Source: Hyaloperonospora brassicae (taxonomy: Eukaryota > Oomycota > Peronosporomycetes > Peronosporales > Peronosporaceae). From it: DNA of 64,000 bases. This document shows, piece by piece, positions 48,243-59,733 of this stretch. Position numbers and translations under genes: made by a program. The stretch spans positions 218,360 through 282,359 of the forward strand of contig CANTFL010001148.1 of assembly GCA_947650285.1 (NCBI GenBank). Direction: 5' to 3'. The notes under the pieces are model-generated. The model was not told the DNA's origin, searched no databases, and worked only from the letters and a program-made list of their open reading frames with translations. The first letter of the stretch is position 1, and each line of letters starts with the position of its first letter.

Positions 48243-48370
48243 ATCGCCGACTGACACCACATGGGCCGCGAATCGAATGTCACGCGAAGGTTGCGCGGCG
48301 AGTTGAGGGATGGTACATGGGTACATTTCTAAACGAAATCGCAAAAAGGAGCCATTACCACATTCGGCAC
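48243..48370. promoter_or_regulatory. Compact bidirectional promoter, TAF1 / XRCC2-like
   Basis: Only 128 bp separate the chosen ATGs of the two divergent genes, so core promoter elements must overlap. No TATA box is visible. If TAF1 starts at 48326 or the other gene at 48317, the coding regions would nearly abut. Confidence 0.45.
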
Positions 48371-49366
48371 ATGAGTCGGCCACAGCTCGATGGGACGGCG
48401 CTCGACCTGTTTGCGCGGCGGCCGACGCGAAGTTTCCGGACCAATTTGAACTTCCTGGATAGCGCGACGAAGACACGAGACGGAGAAGAATGTGGATACC
48501 GACCGCGACAAGTCGTTGAGCTGTGTGGGGCGAGCGACACGCCCACGATGCGCGTGCTCGAGCACGTGGTGGTCTCTTTCCTCATGAAAAGTTGCAAAGG
48601 TCCCGCCCAGACAGGAAACGAGCGCGTTGTCATTTTTGACCACGAGTATCAAGTGTCTACAGCGCGTATCGAAGCACTCGTGTCTTGTCGATTGGCGGCG
48701 AGCGAGCAAGACGAGGCGGTGAAGGAAGCGCTGAGTCGAGTGCAGATCTGCCACTGTCGGGACTCGTTCCAGTGGCTCGCCACGCTCAATTACCTGCATT
48801 TTGAGCTTTTGGAAGTGACTCCAGCACGTAAGTTGACTTGGATAGAAGCGTGGAGGTCAGAGAGAGATTCACGTGGGAAGCATCTGTATGTGTGCATGTG
48901 GTTTGCAATAGCTTTGATGCTAGTCGTCAACACTGTTGGGTCGTTTCATGCGATTGACAAGGTACGTGAACGTTGCGTACGGAAGCTGGTGCTCCATCTA
49001 GATTGAGAAGAAGTGACGGGCTGATCGTGTGATGGTTGCGGAAGATGACAGCCAAGAGCGTGGGGAGCGGACTGGCGTTATCGGATCAAGTATTTGTGTA
49101 CCTGAAACAGTTCATCCAGCATCATTCACCTATTGTTTTTGCGACAAAGGAGACTACGAGTGCGTACATATCGATGGTTAGGATGTGTCTAGTAGCGCTA
49201 ACTGCTTCGTACTTGGCTAGAAAGTTTGCGCGATTCTTGGGACCATGCTGAGTTCATGCCCTCATCATGGACTTCCCAAGTCACCAAGCGTATTATGCTT
49301 CGGACACCCACACTGCAATGTGATGGGTATGATCCGATATTTGTGACCACTCACCGACACAACTGA
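48371..49366 (+). CDS. XRCC2: XRCC2-like RAD51 paralogue, four exons
   Basis: Predicted exons 48371-48827, 48912-48961, 49045-49159 and 49221-49366 give 255 aa (human XRCC2 is 280). Introns are 84, 83 and 61 nt. Donors are GTAAGT, GTACGT and GTGCGT; phases match at every junction; the last intron has a CTAAC branch site. Exon 1 gives the P-loop region and 'VVIFDHEYQVSTARIEAL' (the XRCC2 'FIDTDYHFD' area). Exon 2 gives the Walker B-like strand 'LMLVVNTVGSFHAIDK'. Exon 3 gives 'YLKQFIQHHSPIVFATKETT'. Exon 4 gives 'FMPSSWTSQVTKRIML', matching the conserved XRCC2 C-terminal Trp-containing segment. The role would be homologous recombination in a RAD51-paralogue complex. Walker A reads 'GASDTPTM', lacking the Gly-Lys of GxxxxGK[S/T]. 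The acceptor of intron 2 is the least certain (49044 or 49056). ATG 48317 is an alternative start. Confidence 0.75.
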
Positions 49367-52300
49367 TCGAAGTCGCTTGTGTGACAGCCTCAAAATGGAG
49401 ACACAGAGCAGTCTGGACGATAGACACAGAGACGGACACGCACCATTCGAGGCAAAATGCGTTGTCGCGGGCAAGGGGTACGTGATCGTGGGAGTGCGAT
49501 GCTGCCAATATAAATCTGACATATTGCGGCTTAGCCAAGTGTATACGTGCCGCATAGATGGCTATGAGATTGTCTCGAATCGACGAGCTGTTCACGCGTG
49601 AAGTCATGTCCGCATTACAGGTTGAAGTCGGAAACCATCCATGACAACCTGCAAGGCGCCGTTGCTGACAATCGGTGATTGCCACGTGTTCTTACGCGAT
49701 GTTGGCTGATTACTTGGGTGGACTGTCTCTTAGCGAGGGACAGTCGTTGCAGCGAAACAAATAGGTCAAAGGAGCCTGGTGTATTACAGGCCATGTAGGT
49801 TTAGTTAGCTGTTGCATGTGGTTGTTTTATATTGTGTTACCCTCTTCGCTGGCTCAACGTCGCAATGTAACCGCGGGGAGCAGTACAGCGTATGTATACT
49901 GATGCTAGATTTTTTTGAAGATGTTGCAGTATCATTTCGGGACACGGATTGATGCTGCATGCAACCTTGTGTGCGCGAACAAATACATGCAAACCGCATG
50001 CAAGCTGCTGAGTCTCGTATGATTTACGCCTATGCGATTACTCCGGAAGCGCACTGGCACTGACTAACGCTGTCACCTCTTTTGACTAAGCATGCAGAGG
50101 GTAGCGTGCATGTTCAAGTAATTCCAAGGATTGCAGATGTGCAATATAGTGTCGATAGGATTCTGGACACGGTGACCTATTGCAAGTTGTGGGATGACCC
50201 AACGTGCTCCATCTGTACGCGGCATTAACCCGTGAACGCCTGATCGATATCCGTCGATGCCACTTTTCAGCACTCCGCAGGTCGCCATGACCTCCCACCT
50301 CGGTAACGAGACCGCAATATCGAACCAGCCTGCTTTTTTGCGCATACAAACACGACCCGGTACAAACAAGCCCTCAAAAATGCGCTTGCAGAAGCTGCGC
50401 ATTTTATATTCGGACATGTACGGTCACGCACATTCACTCGGACTTCTTGCATTTCAAACACGCGGTCGACATCGCATGGCCAATTCTGTGAGAATATTGA
50501 GTGCACATTGCAGCTGTTTACGGGACCAAGCTCGCGGAAGGCTGTTCCGGATCTAATGCAATAGCACATGCATCGGATGGCAATGAACCGACGAGCGCGA
50601 ACGATGCCACTGACGTGTCCCATCGAGACGCTAGGATCCAGCAGCGCGGAAATATGAAAAAAAACATGTTGACTTACATCGAGACGAAGCTGTGTTCCTG
50701 TATCACGATTATATTGAACGCTCTCCGTACTAGATGGCTTCGAAGCAGCCATGTCATTTAGTCAAAGGCGTCGACAAAAGCTCGCCCCAATTGCGTGTCT
50801 TCAGCTCAACACAACGAAGCGATCCATGAGTCGAATCCGAAACTGTGTTGAGATCGAGCTATTCCGATTCGATCAATGATGCTAGCTACCTAACGGTGAT
50901 ACGAGGAACGCGTTGCATCCCCGATACATTCCAAAAGGATAGCTTCGATCTGGCGTCATGCGTGTACAACACACGATTGGTATCAGCTACTGTAGTGATA
51001 GCGAACTCGATGTATTTCACATTAAGTTTCGTAAACAGGATAAGCACTGCGTTGCTAAGATCGCTTGTGTCGCCCTTTGTAGAATACCACCTCCTTCAGT
51101 TCGACAAGCGGCAATGAAGACAAAAAACCATTTGACACAACCACTGCGACGGCGTGTCGAACTCAAGGCCACGCCACCGACTGGGCTTGAAATTGGTCGC
51201 AGTAAATTCGGTAGAACGCGAGTCTGCAAAAAGGTACACCACCGAGTCGGTAAACCCGAAAGGTACTGATAGCAGGCATCTGGGTATATAGGATCGTAAG
51301 TAAAACCTCTCTGGTTTTTGAACATTGACGCTTCATTTCTGCACGAAGAGTGCGTTAAAAATAAGCGAAAAGTGATGTCATTAACCATCAAGTAGCTTAT
51401 ACATGACATAACCTTACATGTATCGTGCGTGCTGAGATCGGGCGCCACAAATACGCTTGACCTTCTCCTAGTCCTTCACCTTAGCTCTAGACTGATTGCG
51501 GCGTGTGGCGGTCGAATCGCCACTCATCTTACACCGCACACCACAATCAGGTTTGAGCCAAGGTAATGACTTTTGTACCACTTTAACATTGTAGGTCATG
51601 ACGCTTAATCACTGGGATCAGCAAGGTTAAGCACATCCAGCTAGGTCAACCACGCAAACTTTACCTTCATCGCATCGAAGACGATGCGATGAGCTACGAT
51701 GAAGACTGCCAATGCGACGACCCATCTTAGCATTAATCTTGACAACTTCTAGCCCAAGGCAGACAAATGGTTAGTCCCCCTTAACTGTTTTTAATGAAGA
51801 GGTGAAACCGATATATCTCAAGTCGACGTACATGAGTCGGCTCCAGTATCAGTATTATACAACACGTATCTCAAGATTGTGAATAGATGAGCTCCTTGTT
51901 TATCCAAACATCTCTGAATGGTTTAGTCCTTAATTGTCGGGCAAGCTTATCGCTTTCTCACCCGCGCCAATTCCATGGTGTGTGAACTCGGCGATGGTGA
52001 TGTAATATCCGTCTCCGTCTATTTCGCACACCATGGCAGTTAAAAGTGGCCCACAGATAGTGAACTCATACGTTTGACAGCAGCTCCTTCGACTTACATC
52101 ATAAGATCAAACATTTACGCGTGACGTATAAGCTACCCCCCCCTCCGCCACCACTATGGTAAAAATTCCGTGGACGTCAGAAAAAACCACGAAGCGCAAC
52201 CAGGGTGACGGACTTCGCGTCATACTGTAAAAAGTATAATACTTTCCACACAGGTGACAATGTGGACAGAACCGCAAATTTTGCGTTAGTGAAGGTGAAG

Positions 52301-52435
52301 AGGAAGCAAAATGTACTGAGCAATAAGCTTTAGTTTATTGGGTAGAGTCAGTATTTACCAAACTAATCTTCATGCGTCGATTGACAGTTTAATCTAAACA
52401 AGATTTCTTATATCTTAGACAACTAGACTGACCTA
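49367..52435. other. Non-coding stretch
   Basis: No supported gene. Around 51.5-52.9 kb the sequence is AT-rich and holds several small hairpins, for example a perfect 11-bp stem at 51667-51692 (TCATCGCATCG / CGATGCGATGA). This suggests decayed repeat DNA. Confidence 0.5.
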
Positions 52436-53040
52436 CAAACGCGTATGTCGACACTTGCTCACCGTTACTTGCGCGCGCTTCCAATCCCGGCTGACATCAT
52501 GGCATACATCAGCCAATTAGGATTGTATACAATCACGTAGAAATTACTCTGCCACGATGATTATCATACTGTCATTCTTTGCTGATGTCAATATATTGCA
52601 ACGTGATCAGTCCATCACCACAATGAAGACGTAATCGATAATGTTTTGTTAGGCAAAGAGATTCGGACTAACGTATCCATTCTTTCGTCTAATAGCGCTC
52701 TATAGCTACCAAATATTTACGTATATTATAAAAGTCGAAAGTACCACCTGCCGAGGAATCTCGCTAACCGATCCCCTACAACGTGTGACATCCGCTTCTC
52801 ACAAAAGAAGCGAATGAACAAACACATGAACTGATTGATTTCGTTTCACATGTAATGCATGTAGAGTAGGGAAAGGAAAAGGGATTGGATGAGGTCAAGC
52901 CATTTATACAACGTATGTGTACCCATTCCGTATCGCATATATAGCCACAACAAATACGTATGTTGACACTTCATTGCGCGCGCTTTTGTTTACTGCTGGA
53001 CTTGCTGGCTGTTGTCATGGCGTTTGTCAGCCGATTGGTA
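52436..53040. repeat. Two diverged copies of a short repeat (about 85 bp)
   Basis: 52436-52520 and 52952-53040 share GTATGTYGACACTT, then TTGCGCGCGCTT, then a block ending in CATGGC..YCAGCC. The second copy starts a 63-codon frame with a hydrophobic, signal-peptide-like N-terminus (52960-53151). Because that start lies in repeated DNA I do not call it a gene. The copies may be eroded LTR ends. Confidence 0.35.
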
Positions 53041-53151
53041 GAGTCTCAACAACCTCTGCTTAGCGTTTCATTCGACGGTATTTTATTCCCTAATATTACC
53101 ATCAAGGGTGATATTGTTGATGCAATTCGTTCAAACAAGTGTTCAGGTTGA

Positions 53152-54729
53152 CATGCAAATTCTGACAATGTCATAGAACGGGATCGGCCCGTTCCAAACA
53201 TCCGGAAGTGGCGTGGACCAGATGTGCGGAGTTCACTTTGTTAGACGTTAAACTGCGTGCATCGACATTTTCCGCCGCCAGCTTGTTCGTTTGTGCAAAG
53301 GTACGCCGTACTCGAAAGAAAGTTTGCGAAACGATCATACCAAGTTGGCAACACGATTGCTGGTCAGCAAAAATCTCCACGGTTCGTCCAAGTGGTCACG
53401 ACTTATTTCACCCTGATGCACTGATTAGGTTGCGATGCTTGATGTACGGAGTCATCGGAAGTGATCGTGTACGGAAATGTAGACGTGGTCTAAGTTCTGC
53501 GCATGGTTTCGTACGGTGTACTACATCGCTAGTGATGGGAGTAGTGTCACGAAGGTGTCGATCTAGTCAGGGACGGTGTCCTGGTAGGTAAGACGGAGGC
53601 ACCAAGAAGATGTACATCATGCCTCGATACAACCAAAGACGGTGATGGATCGAATGCAGCCTGGCGGCCACCTTCTATCGAGTCTCGGACGCTTCAGGAC
53701 AGGCCTGAGCCATACGATCGCTGCCACAGATGTCTTGCTCAGCTCTTCTATTCCAACCTACTCGACACTTCACAACGGTCCACAGGATACGACAACAAGG
53801 TACATACCCTTGCCAATGCAAGACATTTTGTCTTAGCGCAAATTCGTCATATAGCAAGAGGTCTTATTCTTGACGACGCTTTTCGTGATTTCGGCTATAT
53901 GTAGCCTGTATGAGGAGTCTCGTTCACAACAACAGATGATGCTTGTACAATGCAGTTGAGTCTCTGCTTTGCTCGACAAGGTGCTACTGGCCTCACTTCT
54001 CACAAAAGAATGACACAACGTCAAGCTGTAAAGACCAAGACAGCCGCGCATTCTGTCGAAGTGTGGACTTCATGACTGATATCGGATCTGTTTAGCACCA
54101 TCCTGAGACACGTGCGACTGCATGTCAAGCGTGTGCTCGCCTGATGGACGAGTACTGGTTGTGGCAGTAAACAACTGCAACAGCCAGAACTGCATCGGTC
54201 TGTCAATTTCATCACTTTTCCAAGCCGTCGAAAGAATCACATGCATTCGAATAATTATATGCTAAGTGCAGAATAGACGGATGATTGAAGCAATGTCGAC
54301 ATCGATCACGACGGCGATAGTTGCTGCGTGAACAGGACCGTCCTAGCCACGGATTGAGATGACACACCAGCCCAAGATGAACAGCATAATAGGCGATACT
54401 GATGACGGAATAAAGACATGGTGGCAGAAGGAGTAGCAAAGCAGCAGCAAAGTCATCATGATGAGGTAGATGCAGTATGGAGCATAGGATGATCGAAGAG
54501 GGGTGTGAAGACGACGTACTCGACGAAACTTAGACGCAGTTCCAGGTTTCATCATTCGTTTATGCGTGACTGCGCAAGCTAATACTAGTAAAATCAAACT
54601 GCTAAAGAACGGCAATACCGAGAAGTCAAGAACATCATGCGCATTGTGCCTTATCCAGGATGCATTGTGCCTTATCCTGGATGTGTTCTTGCTACGACCA
54701 CGCCTAACTTGACAGACTCTTGCAACCCG
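53152..54729. other. Non-coding stretch
   Basis: No supported gene. A minus-strand frame at 54343-54615 has hydrophobic segments ('SSLILLVLACAVTH', 'YLIMMTLLLLCYSF') but lacks an ATG and any family match. A 21-bp direct repeat (GCATTGTGCCTTATCC...) occurs twice at about 54639-54681, just past the USP5-like stop codon. Confidence 0.45.
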
Positions 54730-55570
54730 CTAGCTTTGGGGGTCAGTGCGACGAAACAAGTAAAGATAACCAGCGCCTAGCGGTGGTTCCTGCGACACGG
54801 CCACCTTATCATCATTGAAGATAACCCAGCGGCCATCTTTCTTCATGTGGCAAACGTAGTGCCCAGAATTGGTGTTCTTGCCAACATGGCTGATAAAACC
54901 TACAAGAGAGAAGTCGCCGACCACCTTGCTATCCGAACGATTTTCAGAGGACTCATCAACGCCAGACGAGGCTGCTGGTGGCACTACACCGCGATCACAG
55001 TCGGCGACAGCACTGTCTAGATCGGCTATGCGACTGAACAACCACTCAGCTGCACGGTCAGGATCGTTGCCTGTTTGCTTTAGCGCACACTTGGCGTGAG
55101 ACTCTGCGAAGCCCATGGCCATTGGACTGGACACGATGTCCATGTTAACTGACTCGCCTGCAGCCTTGGATCCAGGACGTGCTGGCGAAGGCGGATGGTC
55201 AAAGTCTGGGTCGTTCATGTGACTGAAAATCCATTCCATAGCCGCTTCAGCATTCGATTTGCCAGTCGCAATCGCTGCATGCTTGCAACCGTTCTCGGAA
55301 AAACCCATAGCAACCAGCTGAGCCACCAAAGCTTCATCCGCAGTATCTACCGCGGCACTAACATCGCTTTCGTTCGTCGCATTGGCTACAGGATCATCCA
55401 TCCTTTCCTCCTCACCATCTACAAGACCCTTGGACAAAAAGCGTGTCAGCGAAAACTTTTCGGGCACCGTCACCTCGACTTCCAGCTTCTTTGGCGTCAA
55501 GTCTTCAGCTACGTAAAAGCGTCGCATTTGCACGAGTAAATAACGCGGGAATGAGCAGAAGCGAACTGTC
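54730..55570 (-). pseudogene. USP5: USP5-type deubiquitinase, 3' part (UBA domains and His box)
   Basis: C-terminal part of isopeptidase T. It starts at the copia junction with 'RFCSFPRYLLVQMRRFYV' and continues through two UBA domains ('VAQLVAMGFSENGCKHAAI', about 55345-55205, and 'AMGFAESHAKCALKQTG', about 55145-55015). It ends with the USP His box 'SHVGKNTNSGHYVCHMKKDG' and 'FNDDKVA'. The family cleaves unanchored polyubiquitin chains. This half is intact but is cut off from its promoter and Cys box by the copia insertion. The first internal ATG (near 55533) would make only a fragment without catalytic cysteine. Confidence 0.92.
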
Positions 55571-55831
55571 TGTTGGAAACTGGATGCAAGTCAACGGTGG
55601 ACAATGAAGTAAAGGGTGGCGATTGACAATACCTTTTACAGGGAAGGTTTTATCTGGAAGGTATAGTTGACAATACCTTTTACAGGGAAGGTTTATCTGG
55701 AAGGTATTTCGTAGAAGATTCCTCCTGACATGAAGACATGCATTAAGTAGACTCAGTCCAAAAGTTTCCCTTCAGTAAACAAGTTGTTTGTGAGTGCGTA
55801 GCCATTGTTTCCCTTTATCCATACTCTATTA
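55571..55831 (+). repeat. Left LTR of copia element (with 43-bp internal duplication)
   Basis: 261 bp, starts TGTTGGAA, ends CTCTATTA. A 43-bp segment (TTGACAATACCTTTTACAGG...) is tandemly duplicated at about 55633-55718, whereas the right LTR has one copy. Confidence 0.93.
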
Positions 55832-55845
55832 GGGTTATGAGCCCA
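55832..55845 (+). promoter_or_regulatory. Primer-binding site for half-tRNA iMet
   Basis: GGGTTATGAGCCCA directly follows the left LTR. It is the reverse complement of an initiator-Met anticodon arm (GGGCTCATAACCC), including the CAT anticodon. A primer cut within the anticodon loop region would be needed, as in copia. Confidence 0.7.
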
Positions 55846-55920
55846 AGGACGACCCGTTCTTAAGAGAAGCGCTAAACAAGACTACACTACAACAACTATA
55901 CCATATATTCCTCATCGGAC

Positions 55921-57786
55921 TCTGAGGACGGCAAGAGAAAAAGACACAAGGAGATTAAGTTGGGATCGCAAGGCACTCCAGTTAATTGGAATGGAGAAGA
56001 CTGGACCTTCTACAAGCACGCGATGCTCAACGCATTCGAGCAAAACCTACTCGATGAGATCGCAGCAGGAGGCGTTGTGGAGGACGCATCCTGGAATCAA
56101 GCCAAGAAGGACAAGTTCAAGAAGAGTCAAGCCGAGGTGAAGATTCTTATTCAAGGCTCGTTGTCGATGAAGCTGGCCAAGCAGGTGATATCGAAGAAGA
56201 CAGGAACCGAGATGTGGCACGAGCTCTGCTCAATTTTTGAAGGGAAGCAAAACTCAGCCATGATAGCGCAGAAAGTGTACCGCCTCCAAAGCGAGCTACA
56301 CAGGACCCATTTGCGTCCAAATGGTGACGTGAGAAGTCATTTGTACACTTTGTTCGACATCAAAGACCAGCTCGAGGACTTGAATTCTCCTGTAAATGAT
56401 TTACAGATGGTGGACATGATGCTGCGCAGTCTCCCGACGCAGATGTGCTATAATGAACTCAGAAGAAAGGTATTATATAGCTCAAATCTGAGTAAATATA
56501 CGCCTGAGATAGTTCGCGAGATGATATTCACCGCCGAGTCGCGCAGTAAAGACTGGGAAAGCTATGCATTCGGGAGCGCTCAAGGCAAGAAGAAGCCAAA
56601 TGGTCCAACTACTGGAACGAGAGGTGGCATGAGGCAAACCTTGAGAGACGATAAGACGAGAAAAATCAAGAATCATGATTTTGAGTGTCATCATTGTGGA
56701 GGTAAAGGCCATTACAAGAGAAATTGTCCACAATTGATGAATGAAGAGAAGTCGCGTGGAAGAAAAAGTGCTCACGCAAAGTACGCCAACTCTGGTAGCA
56801 AGACGAAAATGGAAGAGAAGGGCGAGCCTTTATTGCAACGCAAGGTGCAAGCAGATAAGCGTGACGTGGTGATAGGAGAAGCTACAAAGTTGACGTCAAA
56901 GGATTCAACTTCTAGCAACTGGTATTTCGACACGAATACAAATGCCCACATAGTGTCCTCCAAGGAATACTTTACTGTACTACAGAGTATGGAAGACAGT
57001 GACTGGAATCCAATGATATTTAGATTCACACTCAATGGAGCGAAAGCAAAAGCTGAAGGATTTGGTACGATTATTCTCGCAACAGTTGTTGATGAAGAAT
57101 TGGTAACAGTGTTCGTGAAAGACGTTCTCTACGTCCCTCATGCTGGATGCAATTTGTTTTCGCCTGGTTTGGCTATGAACCAAGGATTCAGCATGTCATG
57201 GGACCCGAATGCTAAGATATTTACTATGACGAAAGACGATATCGAGGTGATACGGACACATCGGAAGCACCGCCTATGGACGTTTACTGCTCACAATGCA
57301 AATAATACTGCACAGCACAAGAAAAACATTACCACGAAGCGACAAGTTATTGCTAACTTTGCAGTGACTGATGGTGTGGAAGATATCGATGTCTGGCATG
57401 AACGACTGGCACACACGTGTCCAGAATATATCCGGTTGATGGTTGATCGTGGCCTGGCAAAAGGTATCATGCTAAAGAGACGTGGGAAATTCGATTGTGT
57501 AGACTGTCATGTTGGTAAACAGCGGCGAAAGTCATTTCGAAAGGCGTTAGATAGAAATATCGCGAACGTTAATGACATTGTTTTTGCCGATTTGCTGATA
57601 CCAGGAATAGGCAATGGATCCCCATATAACGCCGTCCTAGTCGTTATGGATGGATACTCACGTTACGTCAGTGTCTTCATGCTCAAGTATAAGTCTGAGA
57701 ATGAAGTCAACAAATTCATGCAGGAATATATTGCTTGGGCTGAACGACAAGTTGGCAAGAGGGTTGAGGCTGTGATTACTCATTAG
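55921..57786 (+). pseudogene. copia gag, protease and integrase N-terminal part
   Basis: The frame runs from about 55921 to a TAG at 57784-57786. No ATG is found near the start: the first in-frame sequence reads 'SSSDSEDGKRKRHKEIK' after an ATA, so the initiator appears mutated. A Gag UBN2-like region spans about residues 1-230, followed by a CCHC knuckle 'CHHCGGKGHYKRNC'. The protease site is 'WYFDTNTNAH', in which the Asp-Thr-Gly triad has Asn for Gly. The integrase zinc finger ('HERLAH' ... 'CVDCHVGK') and start of the core ('IVFADLLIPG', 'DGYSRY') come last. The TAG truncates the integrase before its second Asp. Confidence 0.88.
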
Positions 57787-59733
57787 TTGAGTGAAGATTC
57801 TCAACGAAGCCAAGGAGCTCTCGTGAGGCAAGTCCTTACAGACAAAGGGCAGGAATTTTGCAATGGTACAATGGCACAGTGGTATCAAGAAAGGGGCATA
57901 GTGCATACAAGAGTCGGCCCCAAAGCGTCCCAACTAAATTTAGTTGAGCGCACACACCAGACATTGATTGGAATGGTGAAGACCATGATGCACCAGTCTG
58001 GATTACCTAAATCATTTTGGGTGCATGCATTAGTAACAGCTGCCTACATCAAAAACAGAGTGTATTGCAAAGGGGCAGGACGCACTCCGTATGAGTTGAT
58101 GTTTGGTTCGAGACCGGACGTTCATCACATCCGGGCGTTTGGGTCACTCACTTATTGTCACACGCCAAGAGAGAAACGGAAAAAGCTGAGCATGAATTGC
58201 CGAGTGGGATTCCTCATTGGATATCACGAGAACATTGTTGGTTGTCATGTGTACTTCCCAACAGAGCACATGAAAGGATATGTGTCAGATGTCAAGATAA
58301 ATGAGGCTATAAAGTATAAGGATCGTTTCGACAGTGGATATACATCAAAAGTCAGACGGTGGCTCCAGACACTAAGTGAATACGCTGAGGAGGGCGCATT
58401 TAATGATTCTAGTTCTGAAGGATCCGAGGTGTCACATCTGACTGACATTGTAGCAAGCATGGATTTTAATGATTCTAGTTCTGAAGGATCCGAGGTGTCA
58501 CATCTGACTGACATTGTAGCAAGCATGGATTGTAATAGCAGTACCATTCAGATGGAGACTGCTGAATCCGATCCCGACACTCTAAATGAGGCAGAACAAA
58601 CCTTGTGGAATGACATGCTACGCAATAGTATTTTACCAGAAGTGGTCCAGACACAAGGACAAACCAGCGAACAATATTTCAGTGCGAGCAGTAGCGACAA
58701 AGAAGAAGGTCAGGAGAGCGAATCTGGTGAAACGCAGGGGGGAGAGCTAGAACCCAGTGACAGCGTTTCTCAAGAACTATCTGAACATGCTACGCCGGGG
58801 GAAGAGTTAGCACCCAGTGACAGCGTTTCTCAAGAACTTTCAGAAGATGCATCGGATCCTCCAACTGATTCTACAGCACATTATCGCGCCGAATATTGTG
58901 ACTCTGTTCCAGATAGCAACAAAGCAGTTGCAAATGACTCGGATATTTATGACGACGATAAAGACGATGCGGAATCCGGACTTGAGTCGCACAATGACGA
59001 GGAAACAGCTGACGATGATAACGCTGATGATGACGCTGATGATGATACAGACGCAGATGATGATACAGCTTCAGGTGAAGAGAGACTGCTCACTGATACT
59101 GGACATATAACAGACCCTGAAGTGACTCGAAATGAATCTGTCTATGCTGCAAGTGACTACAATTATGATTGTTTATTCGATCCTTTATTCGATCCAAGCG
59201 ACATGTTGGAGGCTGTGAACGGCACCACGACGTTGACCATTGCCAATGATCAGCTGATCGGCCACAGAAGACCCAGAGATGTCGAAGTCAGGCGAAGTAG
59301 GGAGCACAAAAGAATAAAAGAGGATCACAAAAGAGCAAAGATCACTCCGCGTCTACCCATATTGAGAAAGAATGATCAGCAATGTATACTGAACCAGCGC
59401 GAAGATTTCACGGTTAACGCTGCATTCAGAACACCAAAGAACGTTGAAAGCGAAGCGTACGGTAATCGCGCAAGTGATATTCGGACACCAAAGAACTTTC
59501 GTCAGGCGATGTGCTCGAAATATGCAACCCAGTGGAAAGCAGCTATGGACGAAGAATTGGAAGCAATGAAGTCCAAGGGAGTGATCACATTAATTTCGAA
59601 ACGAGAGATGCCTGAAGACACTAAAGCGATCAAGACAATGTGGGTCTATAGTGTTAAAACGGACCACTTAGGCAACGTTATCCGTCTTCGAGCAAGAATT
59701 GTGGCTCGAGGTGAAACAACGCCCAGGAATTGA
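57787..59733 (+). pseudogene. copia integrase C-terminal part and start of reverse transcriptase
   Basis: Same frame as the preceding segment, continuing past the TAG. It contains the integrase residues 'LTDKGQEFCNG' (Asp) and 'LNLVERTHQTL' (Glu) and the GKGY-like end region. A long acidic Ser/Asp-rich linker follows with an exact 66-bp (22-residue) tandem duplication at 58399-58530. It ends at the beginning of the RT ('WKAAMDEELEAMKSKGVI'), where two frame changes near 59712-59740 interrupt the 'RPGIDW..FSPVARM' block. Confidence 0.88.

Noticed and set aside
54212..54615. Hydrophobic minus-strand frames downstream of the USP5-like gene
   Set aside because: No ATG at the start of the longer frame and no recognisable family; kept only as a note in the non-coding entry.
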